This document shows positions 20,798 to 41,710 of a DNA stretch of 64,000 bases, one piece after another. The stretch is taken from NCBI GenBank assembly GCA_949316495.1, contig OX439001.1, positions 34,959,523 to 35,023,522 on the forward strand. Direction: 5' to 3'. Position numbers and translations under genes: made by a program. The stretch's first letter is position 1. Each line of letters opens with the position of its first letter. Source of the stretch: Amphiduros pacificus. Taxonomy: Eukaryota; Annelida; Polychaeta; Phyllodocida; Hesionidae. The notes beneath the pieces are model-generated. The model did no database searches. It had not been told where the DNA came from and worked only from the letters and a program-made list of their open reading frames with translations.

Positions 20798-23102
20798 TGC
20801 TCATAGCACAGTGTAACTCACTACATATGCCATCATAACAAGCTTTTAAATCTCAAACATTACTTTTGATTTTTTTTTCAAGGAGGGAAAGAAAACATGT
20901 AAAATTTGGGATTTAAATCTTGGGGTTTATAAAATTTGTGCTCAGGAGTTCTATCTTCTTTTGATAGAATATTTGTACACCATTATTTTTATTTGACATT
21001 ATAAGCCTGTTGCAGTTAATTTGATTAACTTTATTACAAATCTGTACACAGAACATTGTTTAGCATTTTCTTAATATGAATACCTCAAGTCTATTCTGAT
21101 TGATTTTTTTTTCTCATTTTCTGCGAGACTGCAATGTGAAAGCAGAAATATTGTACATTTCAGATCTGAGGTCAGCAGGATTTAAACAAAAAGACATTGA
21201 GGACTGAGTATGACTATTATACAATGTAACTATATTTCAGTCATTTCTTTGAGGTACATGTTTTTAATTTTATTGTGGTGACTAGTATGATATACTCAGA
21301 GTATAAATATATGCATTTATACCCTTATGTTATTATATAGACAAAATATCCACTAAAGATGGCAGCACAAATAACTGGATGCCAATGACAAATTGTCATG
21401 GTAACGAACAATATACCCTTCACTAACATAGAACTTAAAAGTTTGACAAAATAATTTGAATATCTACTCAAAGAGACAGATGTATTTATAGTTCAAGCAA
21501 ATATTTTTGGGATAAAATTATGATAATGTAACTCAAAATATGCTTAAAATAGGTGATGTTTTAGAACAGATCTTTATCCAATTCATAAGCTCAGATCAAT
21601 TAGTGAGCACAACCTCGCAAAATGTTAATAAAAGTGACTTTTAATCCGCACTCCTGATAGCAGATGGTTTGAGATAATATCGTGTTAATTCATGCCATTG
21701 TCCACTGTATTTATTACTATAGAAATCCCACTTCAGCTGGACTAAAGGGGTTATATAACTGCCCACAACAATAAATAAAGGTTAGTCAATTCCTACTTGA
21801 TGAAACTTCCGCTGCACATCAGGGGACTGGGTACAAGCTAAAGTCACTTGGCACTAATCAAAACACCATAAACCCAGTATTCAAAATATCACGCTAAGAA
21901 ATATTACCGGTATGTTATAATATGTGCCCTTATGTTGTGACAGTTTGATTTTACCAAAGTAATCACATCACATTTAAGTGTTAATAATAAACTTAAAATA
22001 TATCATTATCATATCACCTAACTTTGCTGTTATATTAAAAACAAAAACTTCTATTTGAATTGTCAAAGTTGAATTTCTTTTAAAATAATGGGAAAAATCT
22101 TGCACCCTACCATGTAAGTACTAAAAGCACAGATGTGTGTACTTTTATGTTTAATATTCAGATCTAAAATATAAAGAAATTTACATCAGATCTCTGACAG
22201 GATGAAATGAACAATATGACTATGAAATGAAAATATATACAATCTGAGATGAAAATGAACATTTAAAATAGAAATGCAACACGTTTGTGGGTATTAAAAG
22301 AGTACTTTACCCACTTGACAATTTGCAAGAATTGTTTGCTGCAAAACTACACTGACTGGGTTGGACTAGCACACCACTTTGCTTATACAGTCAATTACTA
22401 ATTAATTCAAAAGAAATGTACACAAAAAATGTAGATTGAATTCAAAACAAAGAAAATTATGCATCACATAGTTTTTTTTTTAACCTCATGGATATTTTAT
22501 TTTTCCATGACCTTGCACAGAAAATTACAACATGCTGGTTTGACAGGAACACGTCTATATGCTGTGCATGATAGTATATACTTGTGGTTTTATTAAACCA
22601 TTATTCAGATGATCTCTTTGCTTTACAGCATGTTAAAGCAGTGAAAACACCTGTCGTGCAGTCACATGACCTAGCAACTCATCCATTACACCTGTCGTAG
22701 ATTTCGCCATGTCTTTTATGTGACGTCTTTGAAGTGAGCAGACAATGTGAAATGCGCATGAAGCAGGTGCATAGATTTTGCATGTCTCTATCAAAGTGAT
22801 GGGACCTCGGTACACCATGGGGCTTATGGTATATTTCACTTCTTTGTAACCCATTTCGCACCTGCTCAAGGTAACACACTGTTATATATCTTCACAAAAA
22901 GTCTGTTATCTCGAGAGAAATTTATCATGTAATATCATGAAATGTTGATAGCACAGACTGCTGTTGAAAATGTATTGATTTCACATGATATTCATTTCAG
23001 GTCAACATATTTGTGTCATTGCAGTGAAGTGATGACTTGGCCCTTTATATTTGAACACATGTCATTTTCACAGAGCACAACAGTAATCCATTCTGCAAGA
23101 TG

Positions 23103-23116
23103 CTGCCCCCTAGTGT
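23103..23116 (-). promoter_or_regulatory. CTCF-like motif near MTG 3' end
   Basis: On the minus strand ACACTAGGGGGCAG, close to the core; lies 170 bp past the MTG stop codon. Confidence 0.45.
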
Positions 23117-23285
23117 CAATAATCCATAGACAGACTGAAACTGCCAGGATATGGGTGATTATTTGTGTAAAATACCAATTGTTTCAGAGTACTTCATTCT
23201 GGTGATAGTGATCCAGTGATACTGTTTATTTCATTAACTGATTCACTTCCGTTTTCATTTCATAGAGTTCCGTCCAGCTGTTCAT

Positions 23286-30359
<7,074 letters not shown>

Positions 30360-33300
30360 CTGCAAGAACAGAAAGTCACAATTCACATTAAATATACATT
30401 ATGTAAAAACCTTCATAATACAACCAATGACAGTGAGTCTGGCATTTAAAAAAAAATTAAACAATATTTTTTTTAAAGTTCTTTTTATGCTTACCATGTC
30501 TGATTTTGAACTGAAATCTACTGATCAAAACAATTAATGTAAGTTCACAGGTTGGCAAAACACTTAGATGCCGAACCCTTTTGGAATGATAACCGTGAGA
30601 TGACTTGGCATTGACCCCATATCTTGATGAGCGGCAATGTTGTCTTCACTTATTTATAGAGTGTAAATAATTGAGATGCTTCTGCTGTGAATCTCCATCA
30701 ACAAGTCTCCGGCATTTCTTCACATTATTTCCCATTTTCTTCCTTCACATTTCTCTGTTTCACATATCCCTCTATAAATCCCTCTGACAAAAACGATGTC
30801 ATCCAATGATATGTTAGACATAGAAAATGAAAGTTTTTTCTATCTCACAATGAATTTAAAAGTGGGTGCTTTCAAGATGATAAATACGACAAACCTTTTT
30901 TTTCTGGAAAACCACAGATATTTTGATGTAGTAAGAAAGTGATAATGAATCCGAATGCTGAGACAAGCAGAGAGTATATAAGAATCGTGTATGTCTCTGA
31001 TAAGCTTCAATATGTCAGTGATGCTACCAGCCCCTGTGCCTGCGTGTGTTGTGGCTATCCTGAGTGACTGCCTGCCTGCATCTGTGGCCAGCCTGCCTGC
31101 ATGGCTGTGGGTGCCTCCTTGGTGCCCTGCGTGGCAGCCTGGCCTGCTCACAGATGTCTGCCCATTACCAGCCGGCATACCCTGCTGGCTTTCTGAGCCC
31201 TGGGATCAACATTAACATGATTGCATTAGCCGAGGCAATAACAAACCTCTACAATTTATCTAACTTTGATCGCTTTTAAATAAAGAGATAATTGCTGATA
31301 AATATATCATGAATACTTGAGATAATTACGCGATACAGAAGCATTGCATATCTATCAGCAACGCAGGCTATTTGGATATTGAGCCCTGCAGAGAAGGCCT
31401 GTGTTGCAGCCTAGCCTTCGTGTCTGACAGGGCAAGCTGGCGTGTTAACGAGGTCGTCTATATGGCATTGACTCTGTACCAAGAGCCTGCAATCACTTGT
31501 TTGATCGCTTCTAGGACTGGCACCATGTGTGTACGTGCTAAACTACAACACTTGGCGCCACCTGAAGTCAATCTTCTCCTTCTCACGACCCATTCATTAT
31601 CCCACCTCAGTTCCTCATACATCCCATGTCCCCTCAAATAAACATTACTTTCATTTTCTATGAATACAGCGATGTCTCAGCAATCTCCTCCGCTGATATC
31701 TTGTCCCGACCATGGCAGCGTGGCGGTTACAGGAGCAATGCGAATCAGCCGACGCGTTTGCGAGTTGGCGGACGGACATTCTTTGGGAGTTGGCAAATCC
31801 CAGCGCGCACATCTCAGACCCATCGCTGCAAATGGAGGCCTTGCATGCCGAGTTTCATGACTGGAGATCGCTGATGGAAGTGTGATCTGGCGGGGTCTGA
31901 CTGGGGCTGCAGACTGGCCTCATCTTACATGACATCTCACCAGATACCCGGCCATTACATGCACACCCATCTTGTAAGCTACCTCGACAGGAAACTACAC
32001 CGCCATTTTTTACCTTGTTTTTAAGGAGATCTTCCTTGTTCCAAGGCCAAGCCTTTCTCCAATAACACGAAGATCTGGCTGGAAAATCAGCCAGCTTTTT
32101 GTTCTACATAATTCATCCATCAATTAAACACCGAGATTCTCAAATTATTTGGAATTTTCTTTCAACCATTCATTCTTTCATCCATTTCTTTGTGTTTCGA
32201 CAGAACAATAGCTTTCATGCTGTAATCCACGAGACAATGATTCTCTTTCATCATAAAAAGATGCTGTAGAAATGAAGACATGGTTAGCTTCTCACCTTTC
32301 TGTAACGTGACCACCGTATGCTGTGTGATGGATGACCTGACTCTTGGTTCACAGACTAAAAAGGCAAGGTCCCTTTGAAATATGACCTTCTCGAGAAAAC
32401 ACACTCCCTAATCAAGGGAATGGCCTATATTTCACAAAACTATGCATATGAATACATATTGTGTATATTTCATGTTACTGACATGGGCATCAAAGCGAGA
32501 GTAGCTTTTATTACTGGTGGCAAAGCTGCATAACATCACAAGATATTGACACTCTTGTCACGTGTATGTCCTTCTGTCGCATGCCAGCTGTGACACAATA
32601 TCATCTTCTTCCTTATCTCCACTTCTCTCAAACCAATCGCTTATCTGATGCCCTTTAGAACAATATTTACAATTCAAATTTCAAAAGCTTTGAATTCCAA
32701 GATTAAAAAAAATTGCAATATGTAACCACAGAGTTTATATAAATAATAATGTTTCAGCAGATGAGGGGAGAAATGTTGTTGTTGTTGTTGTGTTGAGGCA
32801 TGGACACTATTAGGATGTTGATTGGTGCGTGTTGTTAGAGTGACAGATGTGAGATGTAAGAGGCAGTGGAGGAGCCAGAGTCCAGCTGTCATGCCATATG
32901 GTGACTGCAGCCCTTCATCCCTGCCTCCGTACCATTATCCCATCATGCAGCTTGCCATATGACCACACATCCATCCCACACCATTTCTCCACATGGAAAC
33001 TTATAACTTTCTTATACCCCCAACCCAACCCCCCCCCCCCCCCCATTCCCTCCTACCCCCCTTGCCAATACTCATAACAGCCTTTTGTTTGAAATGATAT
33101 TTTTCTGTGGTAGATTATTACTTTTTTGTGATACATTCTTCTTGATAAGAACTTATTTGTACATAAAAACACTCTATGCAATGATAATACCAGTATTATT
33201 TGATCAAGACATCCTGATAAACTCTTTATATTAAAACAACACAAATATCTAATTTCATTTTCCTACCTAATATTCCCTGCTTCTGCCTATTTGCAAAGGT

Positions 33301-35760
33301 CATCACCAATGTGACTCTGACACATAATTGACTCCAGGCTATTTTGGTAAGATAATCTTTGATAGGACATGCCAACTTTTATAAACCAGTGAATGCCCTA
33401 TTTGGCCAAAAAGGCCACAAGGAAAATATCCGGAACTATGTCAAATCTGTGTTGACTTGCGTGCAAGGGTTACATACAAGGGGACTGTCAAATGCATTTT
33501 ACTTGTCAATGAAGCAATCAGATCACATTGACATATCGCCTGTGTTGGAGCAATTTTCCGCCCTCGTAGACGGCACTTTTGTCACTCTGGCATGCACACA
33601 GTGTCGTCTGATGGCCATTTGCAGAACAATCTGTCACCACTAATGGAGACACTGGTGCGGATTTGTTCACCTTGTTAAGGGGTCATCACAGCTGTCAAGT
33701 CAACCAGGTAAATACTCCCGGCCTGATTGTCATATCAGTCTCCCGTGCCAACCAACGTCCACCATTTAATTTCCCGCGGACAATGGAACCAGATGTATGT
33801 TAATTTTAAACATTTTAACTGGACACTTCACAGTTTAAAAATGTGTTGCCAACTAACAGTAGGCACCCATGCCCTATTAAATGTGTCCCTCAAACTGACT
33901 TCTGTAGGCACTGAGGTTCTCCTTATCCTGACTTCTGTAGGCACTGACATCCTCCTAATACTGATATTGAGAAGTAAGTAATTCCTAACAATATTTATCT
34001 GCAATTTTATATTCTTTATTCGAATGACCTTAATGACACAAAATAACTATAGTTAAATGGCAAGTTCTGATTTACCTTATCAAAAATCATAAGTAATTCA
34101 TTCTTATTATATATATATAACAAACTTAACTCACTAAAAAAATAATTTCATTAAACTGACTGCAATTAATGCCACAGTGCTGTGTTTTAAGCAAAACAGA
34201 TTTTTTTTTGGTTCTGAGTGATGTGATGTACAAAGAAATATGTGGTGGTATTTGGTACAATCTGTGTGTTGCTACTGAGAAGCTGACGTTCCCCTCATTA
34301 AGGGCAGACTGACTAATGACTAATGACCTATTGTCATCATTATGTAACACGAATCCATCTCTCATTCTACTCCCTGTGTCCGGTGCTTTCTGTTTGAACA
34401 ATTTACCAGATGCTATCATCTGCCTGTCTAAGCCATTCACCATATGTTCTTCAGGTAAAAACCATGGGTACTGTTCAAAAATAAAGTCAAATATGTCTTT
34501 CGCTTTTAAAAGGTACATAACAAATAATAGGACTATTCCAAGTGGTAAATCACAGTGGCAGGGTTAAGGTGACTTTGTGTAATTGCCCATACCTGATTAA
34601 GGAGTTATTTCACAGGAGTGATTATGATGATGTGACCCAGCCTCCGTAGCCCACCCAGACACCACCATCTGCATAACCTCCGTCTCTTCATCATCAACAT
34701 TTGGCAAGGTAATCTCTATCATTATGTCCTGATTATCATTGTTATACCTACATTCCCTCAAGCAACATAATTATGGAGAAAACTTCCCTTGTGACACTCC
34801 TATTCATGGCCGAGTGTTCATCTTATGTTTAATGCCACGGCCAATCTCTTCTCATCATTTTAATAGTGATGTTTAATGTGCTGTAATCTACAGTATCATA
34901 AACTGATTTCATCAATTCAAATAAAAAGAAAAATGCAGATAGAAATAAAAAAATGCAGATAGTTAACAACATATATATATTACATTATATAAAAAAAAAA
35001 AATTGGAATTCATTTTTTTAAGAATTTCTTTTAATAAGATTAGGGTCACCAGTATTATAATAACAGATTGCAATTTAAATAATTCTCTATGATTATGAAA
35101 GTAATTTTTAGAAATCTGTTAATCTAAAAGGATTTAATATCAGACAAAGACATGTCTGTCTGCCAATGTGGGTTCCATCATTTATGTGTTTATTCAGTTT
35201 CAAATATCATCAATGTAATATTCATAACTACAATAAATTCAAGCAATTCAGCTCAATTCAGTGATAAACTGCCAGACAATGAACACACATGGTCGAAAGC
35301 CAAACTGCATAAGGTCCTTTTCACAAGGTCCTCTGGTCCTCAACACAAGAGTAGGTGAGGGCCAATAAACTGACACACAGCCACGCATTATGAGAACTGG
35401 CACATATGATAAAAACCCAGCTCTGATGACAAATATTGTGACAATGATTTGAGTCAATGGACAACAGTTTAAGGGGTCGAGGACCAGCACCGCCTTTGTG
35501 TGGGGTGCCGTTGGAGTGGTGTTGTTCACTTCATCAGGGCATTGTCCTGTGAGGGCTCAAATCTGCTGCCTCAGGGGTGTGTTCCCAGGCCCACGCCATT
35601 CACACTCATCATGTGCTTTGTCTAAACAATATGGCAACTCGCATATCTTTAATCACTCTTTTTTTTCTTAATATATTAATATATATCTCATCCACATTTC
35701 GCCCCTCTTTTAAATTTAAATTTTTATCCTAACACTCAGATGTTTTATAACATTATTTTT
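30360..35760. other. non-coding, probable MTG upstream/5' intron, part 1
   Basis: No recognisable exon or RNA gene. Alternates AT-rich DNA with GC-richer islands (about 31050-31200, 31380-31900, 33290-33780, 34560-34860, 35270-35620). A CTGCCTGC-rich stretch at 31068-31150, GTTGTT run at 32776-32790 and a C homopolymer at 33030-33045 are simple sequence. Confidence 0.5.
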
Positions 35761-35826
35761 TTTTTATTTAGACAAATAACCAGTGATCTGTGAAGCCCGT
35801 GACAGTGCAGGGGTTAAGCAGCAGGC

Positions 35827-35932
35827 CAGGTGGGCACCTGTGGTAGGGCACTGGGGTATATGGTGGTGCCCCATCATCTGTCGACCCTCACCTGGTCCCC
35901 CATCCCCACCTGGCCTGGCGGGAGAACACCTG
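35827..35932. promoter_or_regulatory. homotypic CACCTG E-box cluster
   Basis: Five E-boxes in 106 bp: CAGGTG at 35827, CACCTG at 35835, 35889, 35907 and 35927. A RUNX-type TGTGGT (35839-35844) overlaps the second. CACCTG is bound by E-proteins, Snail and ZEB factors. Enhancer function is inferred. Confidence 0.45.
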
Positions 35933-38900
35933 GCCCCCTGCATGGTCCTTCCCAAACCAACACACACCTATTATCATCACACTGCCCATGTCAAACATCA
36001 TTGCCGTCACCTCCGAAAAAAATACACCACATCCACCCATATTAGTATGTGAATACACATAATTTGCGGGTGTTAGTCATATTTGATAAGTACTCTTTGA
36101 GCGCATTATTTTGCCCCTATACCACAATATTGTGCTATCATAATTGTGTGAATTGTGGATAAATTTATTATTCATATATAACCACAATTTTTTAAAAATA
36201 ATATTTCAGATCTTGGATAATATCTTGGATAATATCTCGGTCAGCAACGGCTGATAATCAAAGTTTGATGTGTTTTTTATGAAGATATGTTAAAAATGTT
36301 TAATCTCCGACGACGCAACTGGTCAGTGAGAACAGTATGGCATGTACTGATAACAATACCATATTGATTGAAGTGAGCAGACCACATGATCACAATGTGA
36401 CTGTTATCAGTCAGCTACAGACCTACAGATTACTTCATACTGATCTCAAAGACTCCAGCCAATATTTACTGTCACATTATATGCACTTCTGTCTTCTTGC
36501 TCCAGCTGAATTATTCAACATATCAGCTCACTGCATGTAGCAAACATTCTGCACTTCGAAACATTCCATCTCAGGAAACGATATGTATATATTGACATAA
36601 ATCATCCAGTGCAGAATATTCTGTCCACAAAAAGGAACATATCAAATCCTTTATGCAACAAAGTAGAGAGTGCAGGTGAGGTGTTTATATGTTGGTAACC
36701 GTGGTGATGGTGAGAGAGGTGGCATCTGTTTCCATTGTTTGAGTGCTGACATCTGTCCACTCAGCTGCTCCCTACATCCAGGCCACGACCACATATACCC
36801 CCAACAACTTGTCCATTAACTGCCACTTAATCTGGTATGGCTGAATACTTTCTCACAAAAAAAAATAAAATAAAAATATATATATATTGATATATATTGA
36901 TCTATGATTATATTGATATAGAAATATATAGATATATATATATATATATGTATATATAGATAGAGGTAGTTGATGGTTGGGAGTTTAAGATGTTGTGATG
37001 TGCCAAGCCAGGTGGGCTTTACATCTCACCCTGCCACTCCCCCTTCTCTTGTTTTATACACCTGGCCTCTCTTTCTGTGTTATAAGCTTGACACATTCAC
37101 AAAAACCAAACATGTTTAAAGTGAAAATTGTTATCTGCACAAACTTGTCATAATATTAAACTTAAAAAAATGGTACTGATGAAAGTTGTGACTCAGAGCA
37201 GCAAGAACAGATGTAACCTGGTTTTTTAAAGTTTTTTTTTCTGCAATTCATCATTTCATCATCAAACTTCCTTGTTAACTTTAATACTTATCTATCAAAG
37301 AGGATTGATTTATATATCGGTAAAATAAAGGAAAGAGTTGTATTTTTTTCACATAAAGCCATGCCCACAATGGATCGTGATGTCCATGATCAAGAAGAAA
37401 AACTTGCCAGGTCATACCTGATTCGCATGCTTTACAACCATATTCTTCCCTAGAAATCTATCCTTGATCAAACTAATCCAGCACAACTTTGCCATCTGCG
37501 ACTAAAGTAACAAGGACCACTTCCGCCACGAGTCCCCCAAATTGCTGCTTGAGCGATAAACCTCGTCAAGAAAATTGAAGAAATGGCATTACCTTTACTT
37601 GTGTGGTGTTTCACATGATGTTTTGATGGCTGTTCATGACAGAAGCGCGTGTGGAAGAGTAAAAATCCTGTCTGCTGTAAAAGCGATCTAATTTATAATC
37701 CCTGTCTGTGAAAGCATGGAAAAGGGTAAATTATCCCGTTGTTGTTGTCCTTGGTCTTTGGGCCTTGATGGCGATGCTGAGTTTATTGAGACGCTGTGTT
37801 TACTGTGATGTACGTGTATTGACTGGTGATATTTGACTGGTCACAGATGCCAGAGACGTCACACCTGGGAGACTGCTTGTGCACGGTCTGCGCTCACTCA
37901 AGGTTTCTCTAGTTATGAGCTCGCTGGCTTGCTCGCTCGCCCCTCACCGCTCCATGGCTGCTTGTCACAAAACACTGCACAGATGCGCCACCACTTGCCA
38001 ACCTCCCTGCCCCCCCATCATGCCTCCCCCCCCCCTTCATGCCTCCCCCACTCTCCAGCACAGCACGCCAAGCATGCACTGCTTCAGGAGGTCGCTGGGG
38101 CGGAACATCTGCACTCACCTATATATACACTGGCTGGATGAAAAGACTATGAAGTCAATAGCTCAGCACTCCATTCACCTAATTAACAGCCAACATTATG
38201 GTCTGCCTGCAGGTGACCAACCCAAAAGTGACAGATTTGGTTTTTTTTAATTTTAAAAAAAGTCTCTCATTTATAAATACGGCATGACAATTGTGCCGTG
38301 TTTTTTTTTGGTGTGTGTTACGCGCTCTCCGCACGTGGATCACTCCCTCCAGAACACCTCAGAGGTCGGATTCTCAGTGAAATCCGGATCTGTGCAAACA
38401 GATGTCACAGGTGTGCTAACAGCGTGGTGTATCAATTGCTCACACAAAAGAAGAGAGAAAAGTGAGATCTCCAATGGTGTCACCAGTCTGTCCTAATTTC
38501 TCTCCTCCTCACACTCAATATGGTAAATGTAGTGATCCAGATTGCCCAGCTTGTCACTTGACTGTTTTTCTCTAATTAATAGAAACATTTTGACACCGAA
38601 AAAGAATATGTGAAATTGAAATATCTCCCTGATCCTTCTCACTAAATAGCCTGATAATTAAGCTACAACTTCAGAACACACATAACAGTATCTGCATGGC
38701 ACAGTCTTCTGGTCTTGTTGGCATGGCATAGTCTGTCTGAGTAAGCATGTATGACACAGTCTGCATGACACAGTCTGCATGACACAGTCTGCATGACACA
38801 GAATGCATGACACAGAATGTATGACACAGTCTGTCTGAGGTAGCATGACACAGTCTGTCTGAGGTAGCATGACACAGTCTGTCTGAAGCAGTTTGCATAG

Positions 38901-40660
38901 AAACAAGGCTCAGGTGTATGAACAGTGCACACAGGTGCGGAGTAAACCAAGCTGACTGCAGGCGACACAAGCCTGGCACAAGCTGCTCTCAAGATCCTCA
39001 CACAAAGCACTCATCAACACTACCACAGTCTGAGCCAAACCCAAACAACTCACAGATGCTAGTATTCTTTATTGAAATCAGCTCTCAAAGATTGCTGACC
39101 TCCTCAGGCAAATAATGAGAGGGCACTGAAAATCATTTCTCTTCAAATATGAACAGCAACAAAAAAAGGTGGAAAGAGATGTTAAAATAGCAAGATAGGC
39201 CATTACTAGGGATTCTTTAAGCTAAACATAATATGCTAACAAGGAATGTGGTGAAAGTGTATGTTATTAGTGTCTCGTAATTAAAACAGTGCATACACAT
39301 GGGATAGGGTACCAGTCTTCTTCATCCTATCTTTGACCAGTCAGCTATAGGCAGCCTCATACTTCACCTTGAACCAATTAGCGCAAACCTTCTAAGATTA
39401 GCTAAATCTGCAGGAGTTGGGACCTTGAGCTTGCTGGTTCTGATTATCTCACTCCTGGAGGCCCTGCGGCAGTCCCCTGCAGGACCCCTTCATTTATCAC
39501 CTTCCCATCAGCACCCCCTAAGTCCAGCCCTGTAGAATTCCTCTCACAGGTGTTTCTTATTTGAAACATTTTACATATTTCGTATATTCCTGTGTAAAAT
39601 TTACACCATATTCAAAATAAAGACACAAATAATGTTTATTCATTTGCATATTCATTTGTATATTTTAAATACATTAACAGTACTATTTGCATAAAACACT
39701 ATCAATTAACGCCCTCATAAAAAAACAAATAGATAAAATTCCTGCTACAGGTATTGTTATAATTCCATTCATACATTCCAAGGAAAGATCAAGAACATGT
39801 GACCAAAACATTAAGGCAGTTTCTCCTATTGTGTTGTTTTAATAACTACTGTTTCTTTGATCATCAATTTGTCTCGCACATTGCTACCCGCTGGTTCACG
39901 GCAAGTTAATGAGCTATTGTAATTAATAACTAACACTTGGACTAATTAGCACCAAGCCAGGTGACACTGCAGGGAAACTTTCTCTATGTTTTTCTCCACA
40001 ATCCAATCACAAACTGCCAACATCCACATCAGTCATCTTTGCCATTTAACATATCTCTGTGGTATAACTCAAGAAAGATGAGCTCTGAAAGGAACTAGCA
40101 TTAAATTTCACGTATTTCTTGAATTGTAGCCTTTTTAGGGATATTTGAGTTCTGTCTCATTTGCCACGTCTCTTTTGTATACTAATCACTGCATATGAGA
40201 ACATTACAATCTATATAAATATCATTGGTTGATCTGCATTCTGTGAAATAGTCACCATGTGATTTCACAGGAGAAGTTTCTGGCAAATACAATTTCTTAC
40301 ATATCTGGTTTCATATTCACAATGCACCCATCTTGAATATTCTCATATTTTTCGAAAAGTATGTAAAACTATCTTGCTAAATACACTCAGGTTCTCTCCA
40401 ACATTCCTATTTTTCTTTCTTTGATTGGAATTACTCGTTTCTGTGTCAGTAATAGCAGTCCCACTTTTTTAATATTCTGAATCAATAATGTATGATACGA
40501 TTCTTATGTTTCACTTATAAAAGATTCATATATCAATGCAATTTAAATGTGATACTTTTCATATCTCTCAATTTTCAATTCATATTTACATATCTTGAGA
40601 TTCTAGATATGCGTATCTTAGTGTCTTCATTTTCCAGAGGACATATGAAGTGGATAGCTT
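35933..40660. other. non-coding, probable MTG upstream/5' intron, part 2
   Basis: No exon recognised. Contains an AT-rich simple stretch (36860-36960), a GC-richer island (about 37350-38220) that looks like candidate regulatory sequence, and a 14-bp tandem repeat (38740-38895). Frames of 70-120 codons here overlap one another on both strands and show no family. Confidence 0.5.
38740..38895. repeat. 14-bp tandem repeat
   Basis: Units of CTGCATGACACAGT and variants (CTGTCTGAGGTAGCATGACACAGT). About ten degenerate copies. Confidence 0.8.
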
Positions 40661-40669
40661 TGAATGCGA

Positions 40670-40820
40670 CCCACAATGCATCAGTCAGATTATTACCCAG
40701 GATGTATCAGTCAGACTATTACCCACAATGCATCAGTCAGATTATTACCCAGAATACATCAGTCAGACTATAACCCACAATGCATCAGTCAGAATATTAC
40801 CCACCATGCACCAGTTAGGA
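40670..40820. repeat. 26-bp tandem repeat
   Basis: About six copies of CCCACAATGCATCAGTCAGA plus TTATTA. Unrelated to the 26-bp unit at 49.9 kb. Confidence 0.85.
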
Positions 40821-41330
40821 TGTGACAAAGTGAGAACATTATGAGGTTTTATGGTGACTTTTATGTTTGTACATGAGGCTGTGTTTGCTTTGTAAACCTG
40901 CCTCATTATCACCCATTATGTGCGGCCATTCAGATGGCGATCGCACCTTTATTGCACATCAAAGTCGTGATCATGCTCCCCACACAATTATTCCGTGTGC
41001 CATATTCTTCAACAATTTCTTATTACCAATCTGAGTCTGGAAACTTCAGAAAATTATTGAAATCTTTGATGAGTGTTGATATATAATTTTTTCACGATAT
41101 AAAAGGAGAAAAAATAGTGATAGTAGATGTCAATTGATGTATATGTAAAGTTATGATTTGATTAAAAATTGCTGGTAAAATATGAATGATGAATGATCAG
41201 GCAGAGTGTAATGATCGCCTGATCCGCTGCTCCTCAGAGCCTGTCCCCGCCTCCGCATGACACCTTCCCTGTCTGATCACCACTGATCACCTTTAATTAT
41301 CTAATTAATTCTCTGATTTATTGGAGCAGT

Positions 41331-41387
41331 CAGGTGGCAGGTGGTGGGTCAGCAAGGTCGGGAGCTCAGGTCATAGGTGGACACCTG
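41331..41387. promoter_or_regulatory. E-box cluster with DR1 half-sites
   Basis: CAGGTG at 41331 and 41338 and CACCTG at 41382. Between them AGGTCATAGGTGG (41368-41380) is a direct repeat of nuclear-receptor half-sites with 1-bp spacing (HNF4/RXR/COUP type). Inferred regulatory element. Confidence 0.35.
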
Positions 41388-41696
41388 TCGTGGGGGGAGG
41401 TGGGCGTGGAATCTGCCATCAGATCTCGTGTACGCTATTATCTGGTCAGGCCGGGCCCCGGAAATTGGGAGGGAGTTTACGGACGCCTTTTTCTGCTGAT
41501 ATCTCCTATCCAGAATAAAACAATGTAAAATATATCTGCAGAAATATGAACAGGCTTCCTGCAAACAATTTTTAAAATTGGATTTTTTTCGGGCAAATCT
41601 TCAGCTCTAATAATTTTGAGGACGGGTGACAATAGGGGCAATGGGAAGCTTGTTAGCAGCAAATAAATGCTTACGACCCCGCAACTATGCAGCATG

Positions 41697-41710
41697 CCAC
41701 CAGATGGCCC
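41697..41710 (+). promoter_or_regulatory. CTCF-like motif
   Basis: CCACCAGATGGCCC, one mismatch to the core. Confidence 0.35.

Noticed and set aside
31372-31874. Run of plus-strand frames of 66-89 codons
   Set aside because: No splice logic or family; the same DNA is open in two frames, typical of a GC-richer non-coding island.
37833-38250. Overlapping 102- and 123-codon frames
   Set aside because: GC-richer low-complexity DNA (Pro/His/Ser bias); several frames are open at once, with no start context or family.
38658-39010. Three overlapping minus-strand frames with Cys-rich repeats (QTVSCRLCHADC)
   Set aside because: Produced by the 14-bp tandem repeat read in three frames; Cys spacing follows the repeat and not a zinc-finger pattern.
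40491-40844. Frames with repeated SDYYPQCISQII
   Set aside because: Translation of the 26-bp tandem repeat at 40670-40820.
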